Notes: generated by a model not told the origin, from the letters alone. A stretch of 64,000 nt of DNA from Bacillus sp. MYb209 (GCF_002975175.1 NZ_PCNZ01000005.1:1-64000), one strand, 5' to 3'; shown: positions 35,897 to 45,062, counted from the first letter of the stretch. A program made the numbers and translations.

Positions 35897-36052
35897 ATGA
35901 TAAATAATCAAACCTGTCCTTGTTGCGGTTATAAAACATTAAAAGAACGTAATAATTAGGAAACATGTCCAATTTGTAAGTGGAATGATGCTGAAGTTCA
36001 GGTGGTTTCCCATGATATTCGTGGTGTAAATAAAGAAATTGGAAGCCAATAG
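35897..36052 (+). pseudogene. CPCC-type cysteine-rich protein gene with internal stop
   Basis: From ATG 35897 (TTAGGAG upstream) the frame reads TCPCCGYKTLKERNN, a TAG stop (35957-35959), then in the same frame ETCPICKWNDAEVQVVSHD up to TAG at 36050-36052. The CPCCGYKTL and CPxCxW motifs fit the cysteine-rich CPCC family. The gene is intact in frame apart from the nonsense codon. Confidence 0.75.
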
Positions 36053-36454
36053 ATGAAAAATAATAATTCTTTATTCAACTAACGCATGCATGAGTTGAAC
36101 AACCTTAGGCTACTTCGTTAGCTATTTTTTGGTATCAACTGGCAGTTTAGTTTTCAATATGTGAAAAGGGATTTCTAAGTAATTAATTGAATATATATTT
36201 ATTGTTTACTCATTTTTGGTAGGTTCCTTTATAGGAAATAAGCTTTACTGTATTCCTGTACTTCGCACGGTTCTATAATAACTTATAGTGATGCTGTAAC
36301 GGGATTTCCTATTAGTGAGATAAGGTATTTTTTAATTCATTCATTATAGAAATTGCAACTCTCTTCCTCAAGAATTATTTCTTTTGGGTGAAAGTTTTTT
36401 TATTATATAAGTTTCATTCTGTCATAATTTAAAGTTTTCGAGAGGAGAAATTAT
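36053..36454. other. AT-rich degenerate stretch before the GNAT gene
   Basis: The interval holds a short hairpin around 36077-36099 (TTCAACT ... AGTTGAA) and otherwise broken frames. No gene, RNA or known repeat can be supported. It belongs to the decayed region 35.1-37.4 kb. Confidence 0.5.
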
Positions 36455-37018
36455 ATGCATCCTATTTTATTAGATGTTCCGTTACAAATAGAAACAGACA
36501 GACTAATTCTTCGAGCACCACTTCAAGCTGGTGAAGGGAATGTAGTATACCAAGCTATTAAGGATTCAATTAATGAGTTAAAGCAATGGTTGCTTTTATT
36601 CCAGTCAATTCCTACTGTTGAAGAAACAGAAATTATCCTAAGAAATGCGCATATAGATTTTTTGAAAAGAGAAAGCTTTCGCTATCTTATCTATCATAAG
36701 GGGACTAATGATTTTATTGGAACTGCTAGCCTTCACGGAATTAATTGGAAGATTTCTAAATGTGAAATTGGCTACTGGATTAACACGCAATTTAGTGGCA
36801 ATGGATATATGACAGAAGCAGTAAGTGCGTTAACAAACCTTGGATTTCAGTTATTCAAATTTAGAAGAATTGAAATACGATGTGAATCTAATAACACTAA
36901 AAGTCGTACGATCCCTGAAAAACTAGGTTTTGAGCTTGAAGGGATATTACGTAATGAAGATCTTTCAGCTGACGGTAACAAACTAACTGATACCTGCATC
37001 TATGCAAAGATAAATTAG
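36455..37018 (+). CDS. GNAT acetyltransferase, RimJ/RimL type
   Basis: The 187-aa GNAT protein begins with TDRLILRAP and has the acetyl-CoA motif region GYWINTQFSGNGYMTEAVSAL (near 107-127) and RIEIRCESNNTKSRTIPEKLGFELEG. That is the protein N-alpha-acetyltransferase-like subfamily often used for ribosomal proteins or small-molecule detoxification. ATG 36455 follows GAGAGGAG. It is the only intact gene in a stretch of decayed ones. Confidence 0.87.
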   Translation: MHPILLDVPLQIETDRLILRAPLQAGEGNVVYQAIKDSINELKQWLLLFQSIPTVEETEIILRNAHIDFLKRESFRYLIYHKGTNDFIGTASLHGINWKISKCEIGYWINTQFSGNGYMTEAVSALTNLGFQLFKFRRIEIRCESNNTKSRTIPEKLGFELEGILRNEDLSADGNKLTDTCIYAKIN

Positions 37019-37078
37019 ATTAAAATTTGAAAATTCCTTGTACAACTAAAGCATGCGATCGTTGTACAACATATCTAA

Positions 37079-37114
37079 AAGTCGGTTTCCAAATTTGGAA
37101 GACGGCTTTTTTGA
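37079..37114 (+). terminator. Terminator after the GNAT gene
   Basis: AAGTCGGTTTCC pairs with GGAAGACGGCTT (11 of 12 pairs including wobbles) and TTTTTT follows. Confidence 0.7.
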
Positions 37115-37138
37115 TTTTTTATAACGAACGGTGTCATA

Positions 37139-37255
37139 ATGAACTACGCAAAAAGGATTAAAATTCATGCATTAAACGTAGGACTACTAGAAAATACGAT
37201 GATGGGGCGCTTCTTTATTCAAACACTGTTGGCAGTTGCGGATATTTGGGGCTAG
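37139..37255 (+). pseudogene. Serine resolvase/recombinase fragment
   Basis: A 38-codon frame contains IKIHALNVGLLENTMMGRFF followed by IQTLLAVAD. This resembles the middle of the catalytic domain of small serine resolvases (pattern LNVGxxENTxxGRFFxQTLLAVA). Everything before and after is missing and no ribosome site is present. It is probably the scar of a transposon or plasmid resolvase. Confidence 0.65.
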
Positions 37256-37281
37256 CATTCACCATCTTTGTAATACTCTTT

Positions 37282-37476
37282 TTCTTTTTTTACGGCAAAA
37301 GAAAAGACCTCCCTAACGATTAGAATCCATCGCTAAGAAGGTCATCTTCCACAACCGTATATTGAACGTTTTAGGGTCGTTTATCTCCCAAAAGATACTT
37401 GTTTTCCTGCGGTCTAAACCGTATAATCCGTAACTCTCCGATTCAGTTTCCGCCTAGACTAACGGAATAAAAAAAC
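37282..37476 (-). other. Structured 3' region downstream of the Fe-S carrier gene
   Basis: On the minus strand about 130 bases separate the yutM stop from a terminator-like hairpin (37306-37343; GACCT and AACGAT pairing with ATCG and AGGTC). The interval contains small inverted repeats such as CGGTCTAAACCG and more G+C than its flanks. It could be a long 3' untranslated region, a small RNA, or leftover recombination-site DNA next to the resolvase fragment. Confidence 0.35.
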
Positions 37477-37830
37477 TTAGCACTCTTCCGGCTTACCAGC
37501 ATTCGACGATGTACGGAAAGATGATCCGCATCCACATGATGCAATTGCGTTTGGATTATCGATTGTGAATCCGCCACCAAGCATAGATTGCTTATAGTCA
37601 ACTTTCACTCCTTTAACAATCGGAGCACTTTCTTTATCGATAACAAATTCAACACCGAAAAACTCAAGAACTGTGTCGTCTTCGTTTGGTTCTACTTCAA
37701 AACCTAAGCCGTAAGAAAGACCACTACATCCGCCGCCATGTACAGCAAGGCGCACGTACTTCTCTCCATCTTCAGCATCTTTTAACATATCTTTAATTTG
37801 AAAAGCTGCTTGTTCTGTTACTTCAATCAT
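37477..37830 (-). CDS. yutM: A-type Fe-S cluster carrier (HesB/IscA/ErpA family)
   Basis: The 117-aa protein has the three conserved cysteines: HGGGCSGLSYGLGF (near 34-47) and CGCGSSF (near 99-105). It accepts Fe-S clusters from the Suf scaffold and delivers them to apoproteins. ATG 37830 follows AAAGGATGG; the longer frame lacks a site. A decayed copy of its 3' end lies 1.7 kb away. Confidence 0.9.
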   Translation of the reverse strand: MIEVTEQAAFQIKDMLKDAEDGEKYVRLAVHGGGCSGLSYGLGFEVEPNEDDTVLEFFGVEFVIDKESAPIVKGVKVDYKQSMLGGGFTIDNPNAIASCGCGSSFRTSSNAGKPEEC

Positions 37831-37871
37831 GAAATACACCATCCTTTCTGTTCTCATTCTATTATACATCT

Positions 37872-38738
37872 TTACGCTTCTATCTTGTACTCATACACTC
37901 CGCGACAAATTATTTCCGCAGGTCCTTTCATTAATACATTTCCTTCTTCTGTCCATGCGATCATTAAGTCGCCGCCTGCTAAGTGAACTGTAATTTCTTT
38001 ACCGTGTTCCATTTTTCCATTTAAAATTGCCGCAACGACAGCTGCGCATGCTCCTGTCCCGCAAGCTTGTGTTACACCAGATCCACGTTCCCAAACGCGG
38101 AAATTCATCTCTTCATCATTCAAAATCTCGATGAATTCAACATTCACTCGCTCTGGGAACATTTCATGTGTCTCAAGAACTGGTCCTAACGTTGTAAGAG
38201 GCGCTTTTTCTACATCATCAACAAAAATAACCGCATGTGGATTCCCCATTGAAACAGCTGTAAATGCATAACGGTGATTATTGTATAAGAAGTTTTCACG
38301 AATAAACGGTGTTTCTCCTTCACCAAGCATCGGTATCTCTTCACGTGTTAAACGAGGTGCTCCCATGTCGATTTTCGCTAATGTAACTTTGTCATCTTCT
38401 ACCGTTACTTCTGCCGTAACAATACCAGCTAACGTTTCAATTGTGAAAACTTTACCTTCTACTAGTTTATGCTCATACGCATATTTCGCTACGCAGCGTA
38501 AACCATTTCCACAGCTCTTTCCTTCTGAACCATCGTTATTAAACATGCGCATTTTTACTGGTGCCACGTCAGAAGGACAAATTAAAATCATTCCATCTGC
38601 ACCAATACCAGTATTAATATTTGAAACCTTTTCCGCTACAATTGCTAAATCTTCTTCTCTAATTTGTTCCTCAAACATATTTACATATATATAACTATTT
38701 CCAAGACCATGCATTTTTGTAAAAGAAAATTGGCTCAT
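37872..38738 (-). CDS. dapF: Diaminopimelate epimerase
   Basis: The 288-aa PLP-independent racemase converts LL- to meso-diaminopimelate for lysine and peptidoglycan. The two catalytic Cys are in [10 protein letters not shown] (near 74-83) and ACGTGACAA (near 224-232). ATG 38738 is preceded by a weak AATAAA-rich leader with GGAGTG. It is upstream of yutM on the same strand with a gap of about 40 bases, so the two may be co-transcribed. Confidence 0.96.
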   Translation of the reverse strand: MSQFSFTKMHGLGNSYIYVNMFEEQIREEDLAIVAEKVSNINTGIGADGMILICPSDVAPVKMRMFNNDGSEGKSCGNGLRCVAKYAYEHKLVEGKVFTIETLAGIVTAEVTVEDDKVTLAKIDMGAPRLTREEIPMLGEGETPFIRENFLYNNHRYAFTAVSMGNPHAVIFVDDVEKAPLTTLGPVLETHEMFPERVNVEFIEILNDEEMNFRVWERGSGVTQACGTGACAAVVAAILNGKMEHGKEITVHLAGGDLMIAWTEEGNVLMKGPAEIICRGVYEYKIEA

Positions 38739-38871
38739 TTTTATTCACTCCAAAAATAATTTATTATTTCAAGTATAAAATGCATGCTTTTAGAACACAA
38801 TATGAATGTCCCCCGTTTCTCATATTTGACAGTGTTTTGGCAATAAGCCGTTCTTACACAAATCGTGTAAG

Positions 38872-38903
38872 AAAAAAGCCCTTCTAAAAGGGCCTTTTTT
38901 TTT
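38872..38903. terminator. Terminator-like hairpin between yuzB and dapF
   Basis: AAAAAAGCCCTT and AAGGGCCTTTTTT around CTAAA, with T-runs in both directions. Confidence 0.8.
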
Positions 38904-38920
38904 CGAAATAAACACTCCTA

Positions 38921-39079
38921 ATAAAGTGAAACTTTAATCAGTGGGGGGGTTGTTCATCCCCCACTGATTATTAGCCTTCACCAATCGGGCTTTTACGGGC
39001 AGCCCGACTCCCACCTAACTTCTTTGCTTCAGCTGAATTTTGAGGTGGGAGTCTTACTGCCCACAAATAGCGGGATAAA
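38921..39079 (+). repeat. bcr1 repeat, copy 6
   Basis: A full-length copy: ATAAAGTGAAACTTTAATCA, GTGGGGGGGTTGTTCATCCC, the CTCCCACCT/AGGTGGGAG pair, and the terminal AGCGGGATAAA. It lies between yuzB and dapF. Confidence 0.93.
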
Positions 39080-39090
39080 TGAAAAAAAGA

Positions 39091-39116
39091 AAAACGTTGC
39101 CTGTTTGCAACGCTTT
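39091..39116 (-). terminator. Terminator after yuzB
   Basis: CGTTGC (39095-39100) pairs with GCAACG (39107-39112), extended by A/T pairs. On the minus strand TTTTTCTTTTTTT follows. Confidence 0.8.
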
Positions 39117-39354
39117 AAAACATTGGATTTTCATCCAAATAATCATATACATTATTTACAAGTTCTTCTACTGTTGCACCTTGTACAACTTCACCATTTA
39201 CAAGTGCAAATGGACCTTCAAAACAGATACCACAATATCCTAAACAACCATATTCCATTACGTCTAAATTAGGATCTTTTTCTAATTTTTCTAAAGCCGC
39301 TTGCGAACCGCTTGCAAGGTTACCTACACAAAATTCGATTAATGGTTTAATCAA
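39115..39354 (-). CDS. yuzB: YuzB/UPF0349 family protein
   Basis: The 79-aa protein has the family pattern [34 protein letters not shown]. The four conserved Cys suggest a thioredoxin-like ferredoxin or metal-binding fold. The start is TTG 39354, correctly spaced from GGGGGAGAG; the 99-aa frame includes non-coding leader. It faces yutJ divergently, as in B. subtilis. Confidence 0.88.
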
Positions 39355-39783
39355 AACTCTCCCCCCTGTATCTCTAAACAATTTACCATTTACTTTAGCA
39401 AGTATGAAGTGCATACCTAATTTGCGAAACGGATAAGTAACCCTCTCTACTTGTTACCATTCCACTTTATTTATAAGAAGAAAACTAAGCTGTTTCTTGT
39501 TGTTTTCGTTATATATTCTAAACTATTTAGTTACTTCACTATTTCACTTCACAATAGATAGTCTTCTTTATATAACATTCTACTCATAATGAAATAGTAA
39601 ATAGTAACTAGAAAATGAAAACAGTTTACTTTACTTTTCTTCTTATTGTACAACAGAGTATTCATTCATGCATTGTTATTTGTTCACAAATTCGATATAA
39701 TTTGATTGAGTAAAGTCGAAATATTTTATTAATATAAAATTGTATGATTAGGGGATATTTCAACAGAAAAGGGGTAATCCATC
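39355..39783. other. yuzB-yutJ divergent intergenic region
   Basis: This is a 429-bp AT-rich spacer. Short AT-rich repeats related to TAGTTAC and ATAGTAA occur at 39528-39616. Promoter-like AT-rich words precede both genes, but I cannot single out a convincing pair. No coding frame or RNA seen. Confidence 0.5.
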
Positions 39784-40854
39784 ATGAAACACCTCGTAAT
39801 ACTGGGTGGTGGCTACGGTGGAATGAGAATTCTGCAGCGGCTACTTCCAAGCAACCAACTTCCAGATGATGTACAAGTGACATTAATCGACAAAGTACCA
39901 TATCATTGCTTCAAAACTGAATATTATGCATTAGTGGCGGGTACAATTTCAGAAACACATATTCGCATACCGTTTCCTGAGCACCCACGTCTTAATATTC
40001 AATACGGCACAATCACAAATATTGATCTTGAAACGAAAGCCGTTCATCTCGATGGAGGTGAAACAATCCAATATGATGATTTAATTATCGGACTTGGCTG
40101 TGAAGATAAATATCATAACGTTCCTGGGGCGAAGGAATATACACATAGCCTACAATCAATTGAACAAACACGTAAGACATATGAACAATTAAATAGCTTA
40201 GAACCAAATGCAACAGTAGCTGTCGTTGGAGCTGGCTTAAGTGGCGTTGAAGTAGCAAGTGAACTTCGTGAGAGCCGTTCTGATTTAAAAATCTATTTAT
40301 TTGATAGAAAAGATAGAATTTTATTCCCATATCCAGAGAAATTAAGTAGATATGTAGAAGAATGGTTTATAAAACATAACGTTACCATTATACGAAACTC
40401 TAATATTACCAAAGTGGAACCAAATATTGTATACAACCATGATGAACCACTTGAATGTGATGCAATCGTATGGACAGCTGGTATTCAAGCAAATGAAATT
40501 GTTCGAAACCTTCCAGTTGAACAAGATGGTAGCGGACGGGTTGTTTTAACAAAATATCACAATATTCCAAATAACGAGCACGTTTATGTCGTAGGAGATT
40601 GTGCAGCACTTCCACACGCACCATCTGCTCAACTTGCTGAAGGTCAAGGAGAGCAAATTGTCCAAATATTATTAAAACGTTGGAATAATGAACCACTTCC
40701 TGATGAACTGCCTGTTATTAAATTAAAAGGTGTTCTCGGTTCTCTCGGCAAAAAACACGGATTTGGTTTACTAGCAAACCAACCATTAATGGGACGTGTA
40801 CCGAGATTATTAAAATCCGGTCTTCTTTGGATGTACAAATATCATAACGGTTAA
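39784..40854 (+). CDS. yutJ: NAD(P)/FAD oxidoreductase, NADH dehydrogenase-like (YutJ)
   Basis: The 356-aa flavoprotein is of the type II NADH dehydrogenase group, with an FAD motif ILGGGYGGMRIL, a second dinucleotide motif VAVVGAGLSGVEVASEL (near 142) and VYVVGDCAALP (near 267). It is shorter than the ndh product at 28360 and has a different C-terminus, so its acceptor may differ. ATG 39784 follows AAAAGGGGT. A single gene. Confidence 0.88.
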   Translation: MKHLVILGGGYGGMRILQRLLPSNQLPDDVQVTLIDKVPYHCFKTEYYALVAGTISETHIRIPFPEHPRLNIQYGTITNIDLETKAVHLDGGETIQYDDLIIGLGCEDKYHNVPGAKEYTHSLQSIEQTRKTYEQLNSLEPNATVAVVGAGLSGVEVASELRESRSDLKIYLFDRKDRILFPYPEKLSRYVEEWFIKHNVTIIRNSNITKVEPNIVYNHDEPLECDAIVWTAGIQANEIVRNLPVEQDGSGRVVLTKYHNIPNNEHVYVVGDCAALPHAPSAQLAEGQGEQIVQILLKRWNNEPLPDELPVIKLKGVLGSLGKKHGFGLLANQPLMGRVPRLLKSGLLWMYKYHNG

Positions 40855-40860
40855 TACTTT

Positions 40861-40892
40861 AAAGGCTGTCTACATAGTAGACAGCCTTTTTC
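40861..40892 (+). terminator. Terminator after yutJ
   Basis: AAAGGCTGTCTAC pairs with GTAGACAGCCTTT around a 3-base loop, followed by TT. Confidence 0.9.
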
Positions 40893-41019
40893 TATTCATT
40901 TTTTTAAAAAATAACTTTCTCAATATAGATTCACAAAATTTTTCCATTTTAATATTAAAAACTACCGATGAAAAGTGTATGCTATATGTAAGAGTTATTT
41001 CATTTTATTATTTTCTTTA

Positions 41020-41048
41020 GGACCGAATGCGTTCGGTCTTATTTTTTA
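41020..41048 (+). terminator. Terminator/attenuator hairpin ahead of the Spo0E-like gene
   Basis: GACCGAATGCGTTCGGTC folds into a 7-bp stem with a TGCG loop and is followed by TTATTTTTT. yutJ already ends at its own terminator, so this one would stop a transcript that starts after 40892, possibly the leader of the Spo0E-like gene. Confidence 0.55.
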
Positions 41049-41091
41049 TGCTATAAATACTACACATAATAGGAGGCATTTCATTTCACTT

Positions 41092-41295
41092 ATGAACTTA
41101 ACAAAACTAAATAATCGAATAGAAGTGAAAAAGAAAGAATTAATCCACCTCGTTGAAAAATATGGATTTTCTCACGATAAAGTCATTTCTCTTAGTCAAG
41201 ACTTAGATCGTTTGCTAAACTTATTAACGAAGCTAAATACTTCCGTCTCAAGACGATCTAATCCTGCAAACAAAGAAAAAAGATGTTCCTTCTAA
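41092..41295 (+). CDS. Spo0E-like aspartyl-phosphate phosphatase
   Basis: The 67-aa all-helical protein has the Spo0E-family signature SQDLDRLLN (near 34-42), with the catalytic-type Asp in SxxLD. Spo0E-like proteins dephosphorylate Spo0A~P and delay sporulation. GGAGG lies 15 bases before ATG 41092, which is long; an in-frame ATT at 41083 would be ideally spaced. The frame from 40975 runs through the upstream hairpin and is rejected. Confidence 0.78.
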   Translation: MNLTKLNNRIEVKKKELIHLVEKYGFSHDKVISLSQDLDRLLNLLTKLNTSVSRRSNPANKEKRCSF

Positions 41296-41363
41296 ATAGA
41301 TTTTATTTTTCTATTTTTCTCTCTTTTTGATACGATATAACTAGAATCAGAAAGGAGCAATTT

Positions 41364-42023
41364 ATGTTTATATTAAAAGACATCATATATAAGGATATTC
41401 TACACATTCCTTACTTACAAATTCAACAAGAAAAAATAACTTGTATTATCGGTGAAAGTGGTAGCGGAAAAAGCACATTACTTCGTATGTTAAACGATTT
41501 ACAATCACCAACATCTGGTACAATTGAATATAACGGAAAATCTATTTTAGATTATCCTCCCATTCAATTACGCCGTGAAGTTGTCATGCTCGGACAAACT
41601 CCGCCTATTTTTGATGGAACAATTAAAGATAATTTATTAATGGGACTTCGATTTTCTGAAAAGCCATTTCCAAATGACGATGCCCTGCGGGACGCATTAA
41701 CGACTGTTAGCCTAGATAAAAAATTAGAAGATAACGCCTCCTCTTTATCAGGTGGTGAAAAACAAAGACTCGCTTTCGCTCGCATTATACTAATGGATCC
41801 GCCCGTCTATTTATTAGATGAACCAACTTCGGCACTAGATGGTGATACAGAACGCCGCGTTATGAAACAATTTACTATACTCGCAAGAGAAAAGAAAAAA
41901 ACAGTTATCTTCATTACACACTCACAACAACTTCCAGAAGAAATTGCAGATGATATTATTGAAATTAGTAAAACAAACGGTGCAACTAGAAAGGAAGTGC
42001 TATCAATTGAAGGGCGTTATTGA
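41364..42023 (+). CDS. ABC transporter ATPase, FetA/YbbL type
   Basis: The 219-aa ATPase has Walker A GESGSGKST (near 28-36), signature LSGGEKQRL and Walker B YLLDEPTSALD. Its partner directly downstream is a UPF0014/FetB-type permease, so the pair probably exports iron or another metal. ATG 41364 follows AAAGGAG. The genes overlap by 17 bases. Confidence 0.88.
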   Translation: MFILKDIIYKDILHIPYLQIQQEKITCIIGESGSGKSTLLRMLNDLQSPTSGTIEYNGKSILDYPPIQLRREVVMLGQTPPIFDGTIKDNLLMGLRFSEKPFPNDDALRDALTTVSLDKKLEDNASSLSGGEKQRLAFARIILMDPPVYLLDEPTSALDGDTERRVMKQFTILAREKKKTVIFITHSQQLPEEIADDIIEISKTNGATRKEVLSIEGRY

Positions 42024-42801
42024 ACTACAAATTTGGCAACTTGCAGCTGCATATATTTTCATCCTTATTTTAATCGGGCTTGTGAAATTAAAAGGAATAC
42101 CGCGTGAGAAACAAATTACAATTGCTACATTACGTATGACGATTCAACTTGTACTAGTTGCATATGTTCTTACATACATATTTGAAAATAGTAATCCGTT
42201 TTATACAATAGCTCTCATTACTTCTATTACTACATTTGCGATTTTCAACATTTATAAACGAATAAATCTTCCTATGTCAAAAGAATTAAAAAGAGTTGCT
42301 GCCATTTCCATGATTGCTGGGTCAATTGGGCCACTACTCTTATTTATCTTTGTCATTATCGGACACGATCCTTGGTATGCTCCGCAATATATCGTTCCTA
42401 TTGCCGGCATGTTAATCGGTAATGCTATGACAGGTATTTGCCTCGGGGCAAACACCTTTTTAAACAGTATGAAATCACAAAGAGATCATATCGAAGGTGC
42501 ACTTATGCTCGGGGCAACTCCAAAACAAGCAGCTGCCCCGCTCATACGGGACGCTTTTGATTCTGCTATTTTACCAACAATCAATTCTATGGTCGGAATG
42601 GGGATTATAAGTCTTCCGGGCATGATGACTGGTCAAATTTTATCCGGTGTATCACCATTTACAGCTATTCAATATCAAATTGCGATTATACTTGGTATTT
42701 CTGGAAGTACAGCTTTCTCTGTTATTATCTTCTTACAGCTTGGGTATAAAACGTTCTTTAATAAAAGGTGTCAGTTGAAAGAAGTTGAAGTACAATCATA
42801 A
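42007..42801 (+). CDS. ABC transporter permease, FetB/UPF0014 family
   Basis: The 264-aa membrane protein has about seven helices and the UPF0014 pattern GMLIGNAMTGICLGANTF and GMGIISLPGMMTGQILSG. The start is TTG 42007, spaced from AAGGAAG and lying inside the ATPase gene; the 41944 frame start lies well within that gene and is rejected. Works with the ATPase encoded upstream. Confidence 0.87.
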   Translation: MKGVIELQIWQLAAAYIFILILIGLVKLKGIPREKQITIATLRMTIQLVLVAYVLTYIFENSNPFYTIALITSITTFAIFNIYKRINLPMSKELKRVAAISMIAGSIGPLLLFIFVIIGHDPWYAPQYIVPIAGMLIGNAMTGICLGANTFLNSMKSQRDHIEGALMLGATPKQAAAPLIRDAFDSAILPTINSMVGMGIISLPGMMTGQILSGVSPFTAIQYQIAIILGISGSTAFSVIIFLQLGYKTFFNKRCQLKEVEVQS

Positions 42802-42887
42802 ACTAAGTGTTGCGCGCCGAGGTAAATGAAATTATATCAACGATTCTATACGAAATATCGATTTACCGAAAAAAATTGACAATAAAA

Positions 42888-42916
42888 AGAGGAGGCTACT
42901 CGCCTCCTCTTTTACT
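42888..42916. terminator. Terminator FetB-type gene/phnA
   Basis: AAAAGAGGAGGC pairs with GCCTCCTCTTTT around TACTC between convergent genes. Confidence 0.88.
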
Positions 42917-43257
42917 TACGCCTTCTTAACGAACTGTGATTTTAACTTCATAGCTCCGAAACCGTCAATTTTACAATCAATATCGTGATCTCCCTCGACT
43001 AGACGAATACTCTTTACTTTCGTACCAATCTTTACAACTGAAGAAGTTCCTTTTACTTTTAAATCTTTAATTACAGTAACAGCATCGCCATCTTGAAGAA
43101 CGTTTCCGTTCGCATCTTTTACAACTTTTGCACCGTCATTATTTTCAGCTTCCGCTTCTTTGCCCCACTCATGAGCACATTCTGGACATACGAAAAGAAC
43201 GCCATCCTCATACGCATATTCTGAATTACATTTTGGACAATTTGGTAAAGTAGCCAT
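42916..43257 (-). CDS. phnA: PhnA-like zinc-ribbon protein
   Basis: The 113-aa protein has an N-terminal zinc ribbon ([21 protein letters not shown], split here as CPKC and CPEC) and a C-terminal PhnA domain ([20 protein letters not shown]). No phosphonate genes are nearby, so the historical phosphonate link need not apply. ATG 43257 follows GGAGG. Confidence 0.9.
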   Translation of the reverse strand: MATLPNCPKCNSEYAYEDGVLFVCPECAHEWGKEAEAENNDGAKVVKDANGNVLQDGDAVTVIKDLKVKGTSSVVKIGTKVKSIRLVEGDHDIDCKIDGFGAMKLKSQFVKKA

Positions 43258-43456
43258 AAATTCATTTCCTCCGTTCATTATTTATACGTAAAAATCAAAT
43301 CGAATTTTTACATGTCGATAAATAAAATTTGTATAGCATTTCTTTATACTGCCATAGTCTCACGTTATTGACAAGCCTACCTCAAATTCTCATTTTTTAT
43401 TGTATTTTACAAAATTTCAATTAGTATGCCGTTTTTTATGTCTTCCCCAATAAATA

Positions 43457-43487
43457 AAAGAAGAACCTTCACAAGGTCCTTCTTTTC
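43457..43487 (-). terminator. Terminator after the DUF2628 gene
   Basis: AAAAGAAG-ACCT and AGGT-CTTCTTTT with one mismatch flank a short loop; it lies just beyond the stop at 43506. Confidence 0.7.
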
Positions 43488-43505
43488 AAAATTAACGAGT
43501 TCTCT

Positions 43506-44303
43506 CTAGAAACCCCAACTATTTTCTTCAATGTAAATTTGATACTCTTCTAATTCTTCTTCACTTAACTTCTTATTATTTTCATATACTTCTTGCCATT
43601 CAAAATAATCTTCACTGAAATAAACAGCAAATTTAATTTTTACGTTTTTCTTCTCTGTATAGTCATAACCAGTAAACTCTACTACGTCATAATCCTTTTC
43701 TTTCTTTACAAACTTCCAAGTTGGATTATCAGTCATAACCTCTAAAGTAAATCCTTCATCACTTGAACGAACAACATTTTTAATATTCGGCTCAGTTGGT
43801 AAAAGGGAGAGTCCGAACATAGCACCGCCAAACACTATCCCCACTATAACTTGTAAACCAATCATACCAACAAAACTAGCGCCACCCTTTGATTGTAAGT
43901 AATACGCCTTCTCATGATCAGGCATATCTTCTGCCTTATGTAAAATACGAACAGCGTGCTTATAATATAAACGGTTTCCTTGCCATCCAGTAAATATCAT
44001 AATTCCTAATTGAAGAACTAAACTAAATGATAAATAAATTCCATCTGGAATGTCTATAAAAGGAGTTACCAATATACTAGGTACCGACAATAATGTAAGT
44101 ATAATAAATAACTTATACATTTTACGATGAGCTAACCAAAAAGATGGGAAGAAAAAGGCTACCCAATTCCATGTATTCTCTTTTCCTGGATTTTTTACTT
44201 TGCCCCATTTAAAGTCATAATAAGCTGTATTCTTTTGAACAACTTTATGTAATTCTTGTGGAGAAATTGTTTCTTGTAAAACTGTGTCCCTCACGTACAT
44301 CAT
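43506..44303 (-). CDS. DUF2628 membrane protein
   Basis: The 265-aa protein has an N-terminal DUF2628 part (TWNWVAFFFPSFWLAHRKMY near 44-63), helices at about 64-85, 90-112 and 150-172, and an extracytoplasmic C-terminal domain rich in Glu, Asp and Tyr. The function is unknown. Two ATG codons in tandem (44303, 44300) follow GAGAAGG. It opens the accessory patch 43.5-48 kb. Confidence 0.75.
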   Translation of the reverse strand: MMYVRDTVLQETISPQELHKVVQKNTAYYDFKWGKVKNPGKENTWNWVAFFFPSFWLAHRKMYKLFIILTLLSVPSILVTPFIDIPDGIYLSFSLVLQLGIMIFTGWQGNRLYYKHAVRILHKAEDMPDHEKAYYLQSKGGASFVGMIGLQVIVGIVFGGAMFGLSLLPTEPNIKNVVRSSDEGFTLEVMTDNPTWKFVKKEKDYDVVEFTGYDYTEKKNVKIKFAVYFSEDYFEWQEVYENNKKLSEEELEEYQIYIEENSWGF

Positions 44304-44639
44304 CCTTCTCTTATTTCTATATAACTTTATTGTATATCTATAAAAAGAAGGAATCTAACAAAAAATAGTTATATTTCATAAAAATGAACGAAAATCGAAT
44401 ACATTCCGACAATTACCCGTTTCTTATTCCATTTTACTATTAAATATATTAGAATACTCATATATAAGGCATTTAATACACTATGTTAAACATCTTGTGT
44501 ATTCGCAAAAAAGGATGTCCCAAAATCATTTTGACACACCCTCCTCCTATTATATAAATTACTATTGTGATATGACCAAACCTAAAATCTCGACTTAGGA
44601 AACTTCACAAATTAGCTTTCTACTATTTCAAACATATTT
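44304..44639. other. AT-rich spacer with degenerate terminator
   Basis: AAAAAAGGATGTCCCAAAATCA followed by TTTTGACACACCC (about 44508-44541) is a decayed version of the kind of hairpin seen intact at 11351-11398. Nothing else in the interval can be supported. Confidence 0.45.
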
Positions 44640-45026
44640 CTACTTACACAACTGCTCCAAATTACCCTTCACTTTCTCAATAACATCTTCTATACGTTCC
44701 GCTATACATTCCGGCTCCCAATCTCCCTCACCGTGCATAGCGGTATAAACTGGACAATTCTCATCATTACTATCTACAAAGATTGGGTCCCCAAGATACG
44801 AATCTATCCCAATTACAATCCATCCTTCTTGCCAATCTCCTTCTTCATTCCCAACTAAGCTTTGCCCTTCATTGTCAAAACTATAACCAAGTTGCCCTTC
44901 TTCTATTTCTTCACTATTAAATAATTCTATTGTCATTGGTTCAAATTCATACTCTAACTCAATTTCATTATCCCCAGCACGATCTACATATACTAAAAGT
45001 TGTTTAATTTTATTATGGTTAATCAT
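44640..45026 (-). CDS. SMI1/KNR4 (SUKH)-like protein
   Basis: The 128-aa acidic protein has the SUKH-type stretch EGWIVIGIDSYLGDPIFVD (near 66-84) and an ending helix. SUKH proteins are often immunity proteins for polymorphic toxins. No toxin gene is adjacent, so it would be an orphan. ATG 45026; the ribosome site is weak (GGAGAAAATATT). Confidence 0.7.
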   Translation of the reverse strand: MINHNKIKQLLVYVDRAGDNEIELEYEFEPMTIELFNSEEIEEGQLGYSFDNEGQSLVGNEEGDWQEGWIVIGIDSYLGDPIFVDSNDENCPVYTAMHGEGDWEPECIAERIEDVIEKVKGNLEQLCK

Positions 45027-45062
45027 AATATTTTCTCCATTCTATCTTTAAAAAATCTAACT

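Noticed and set aside
40975-41091. N-terminal extension of the Spo0E-like protein
   Set aside because: It crosses a terminator-like hairpin and has no ribosome site; the family is short.
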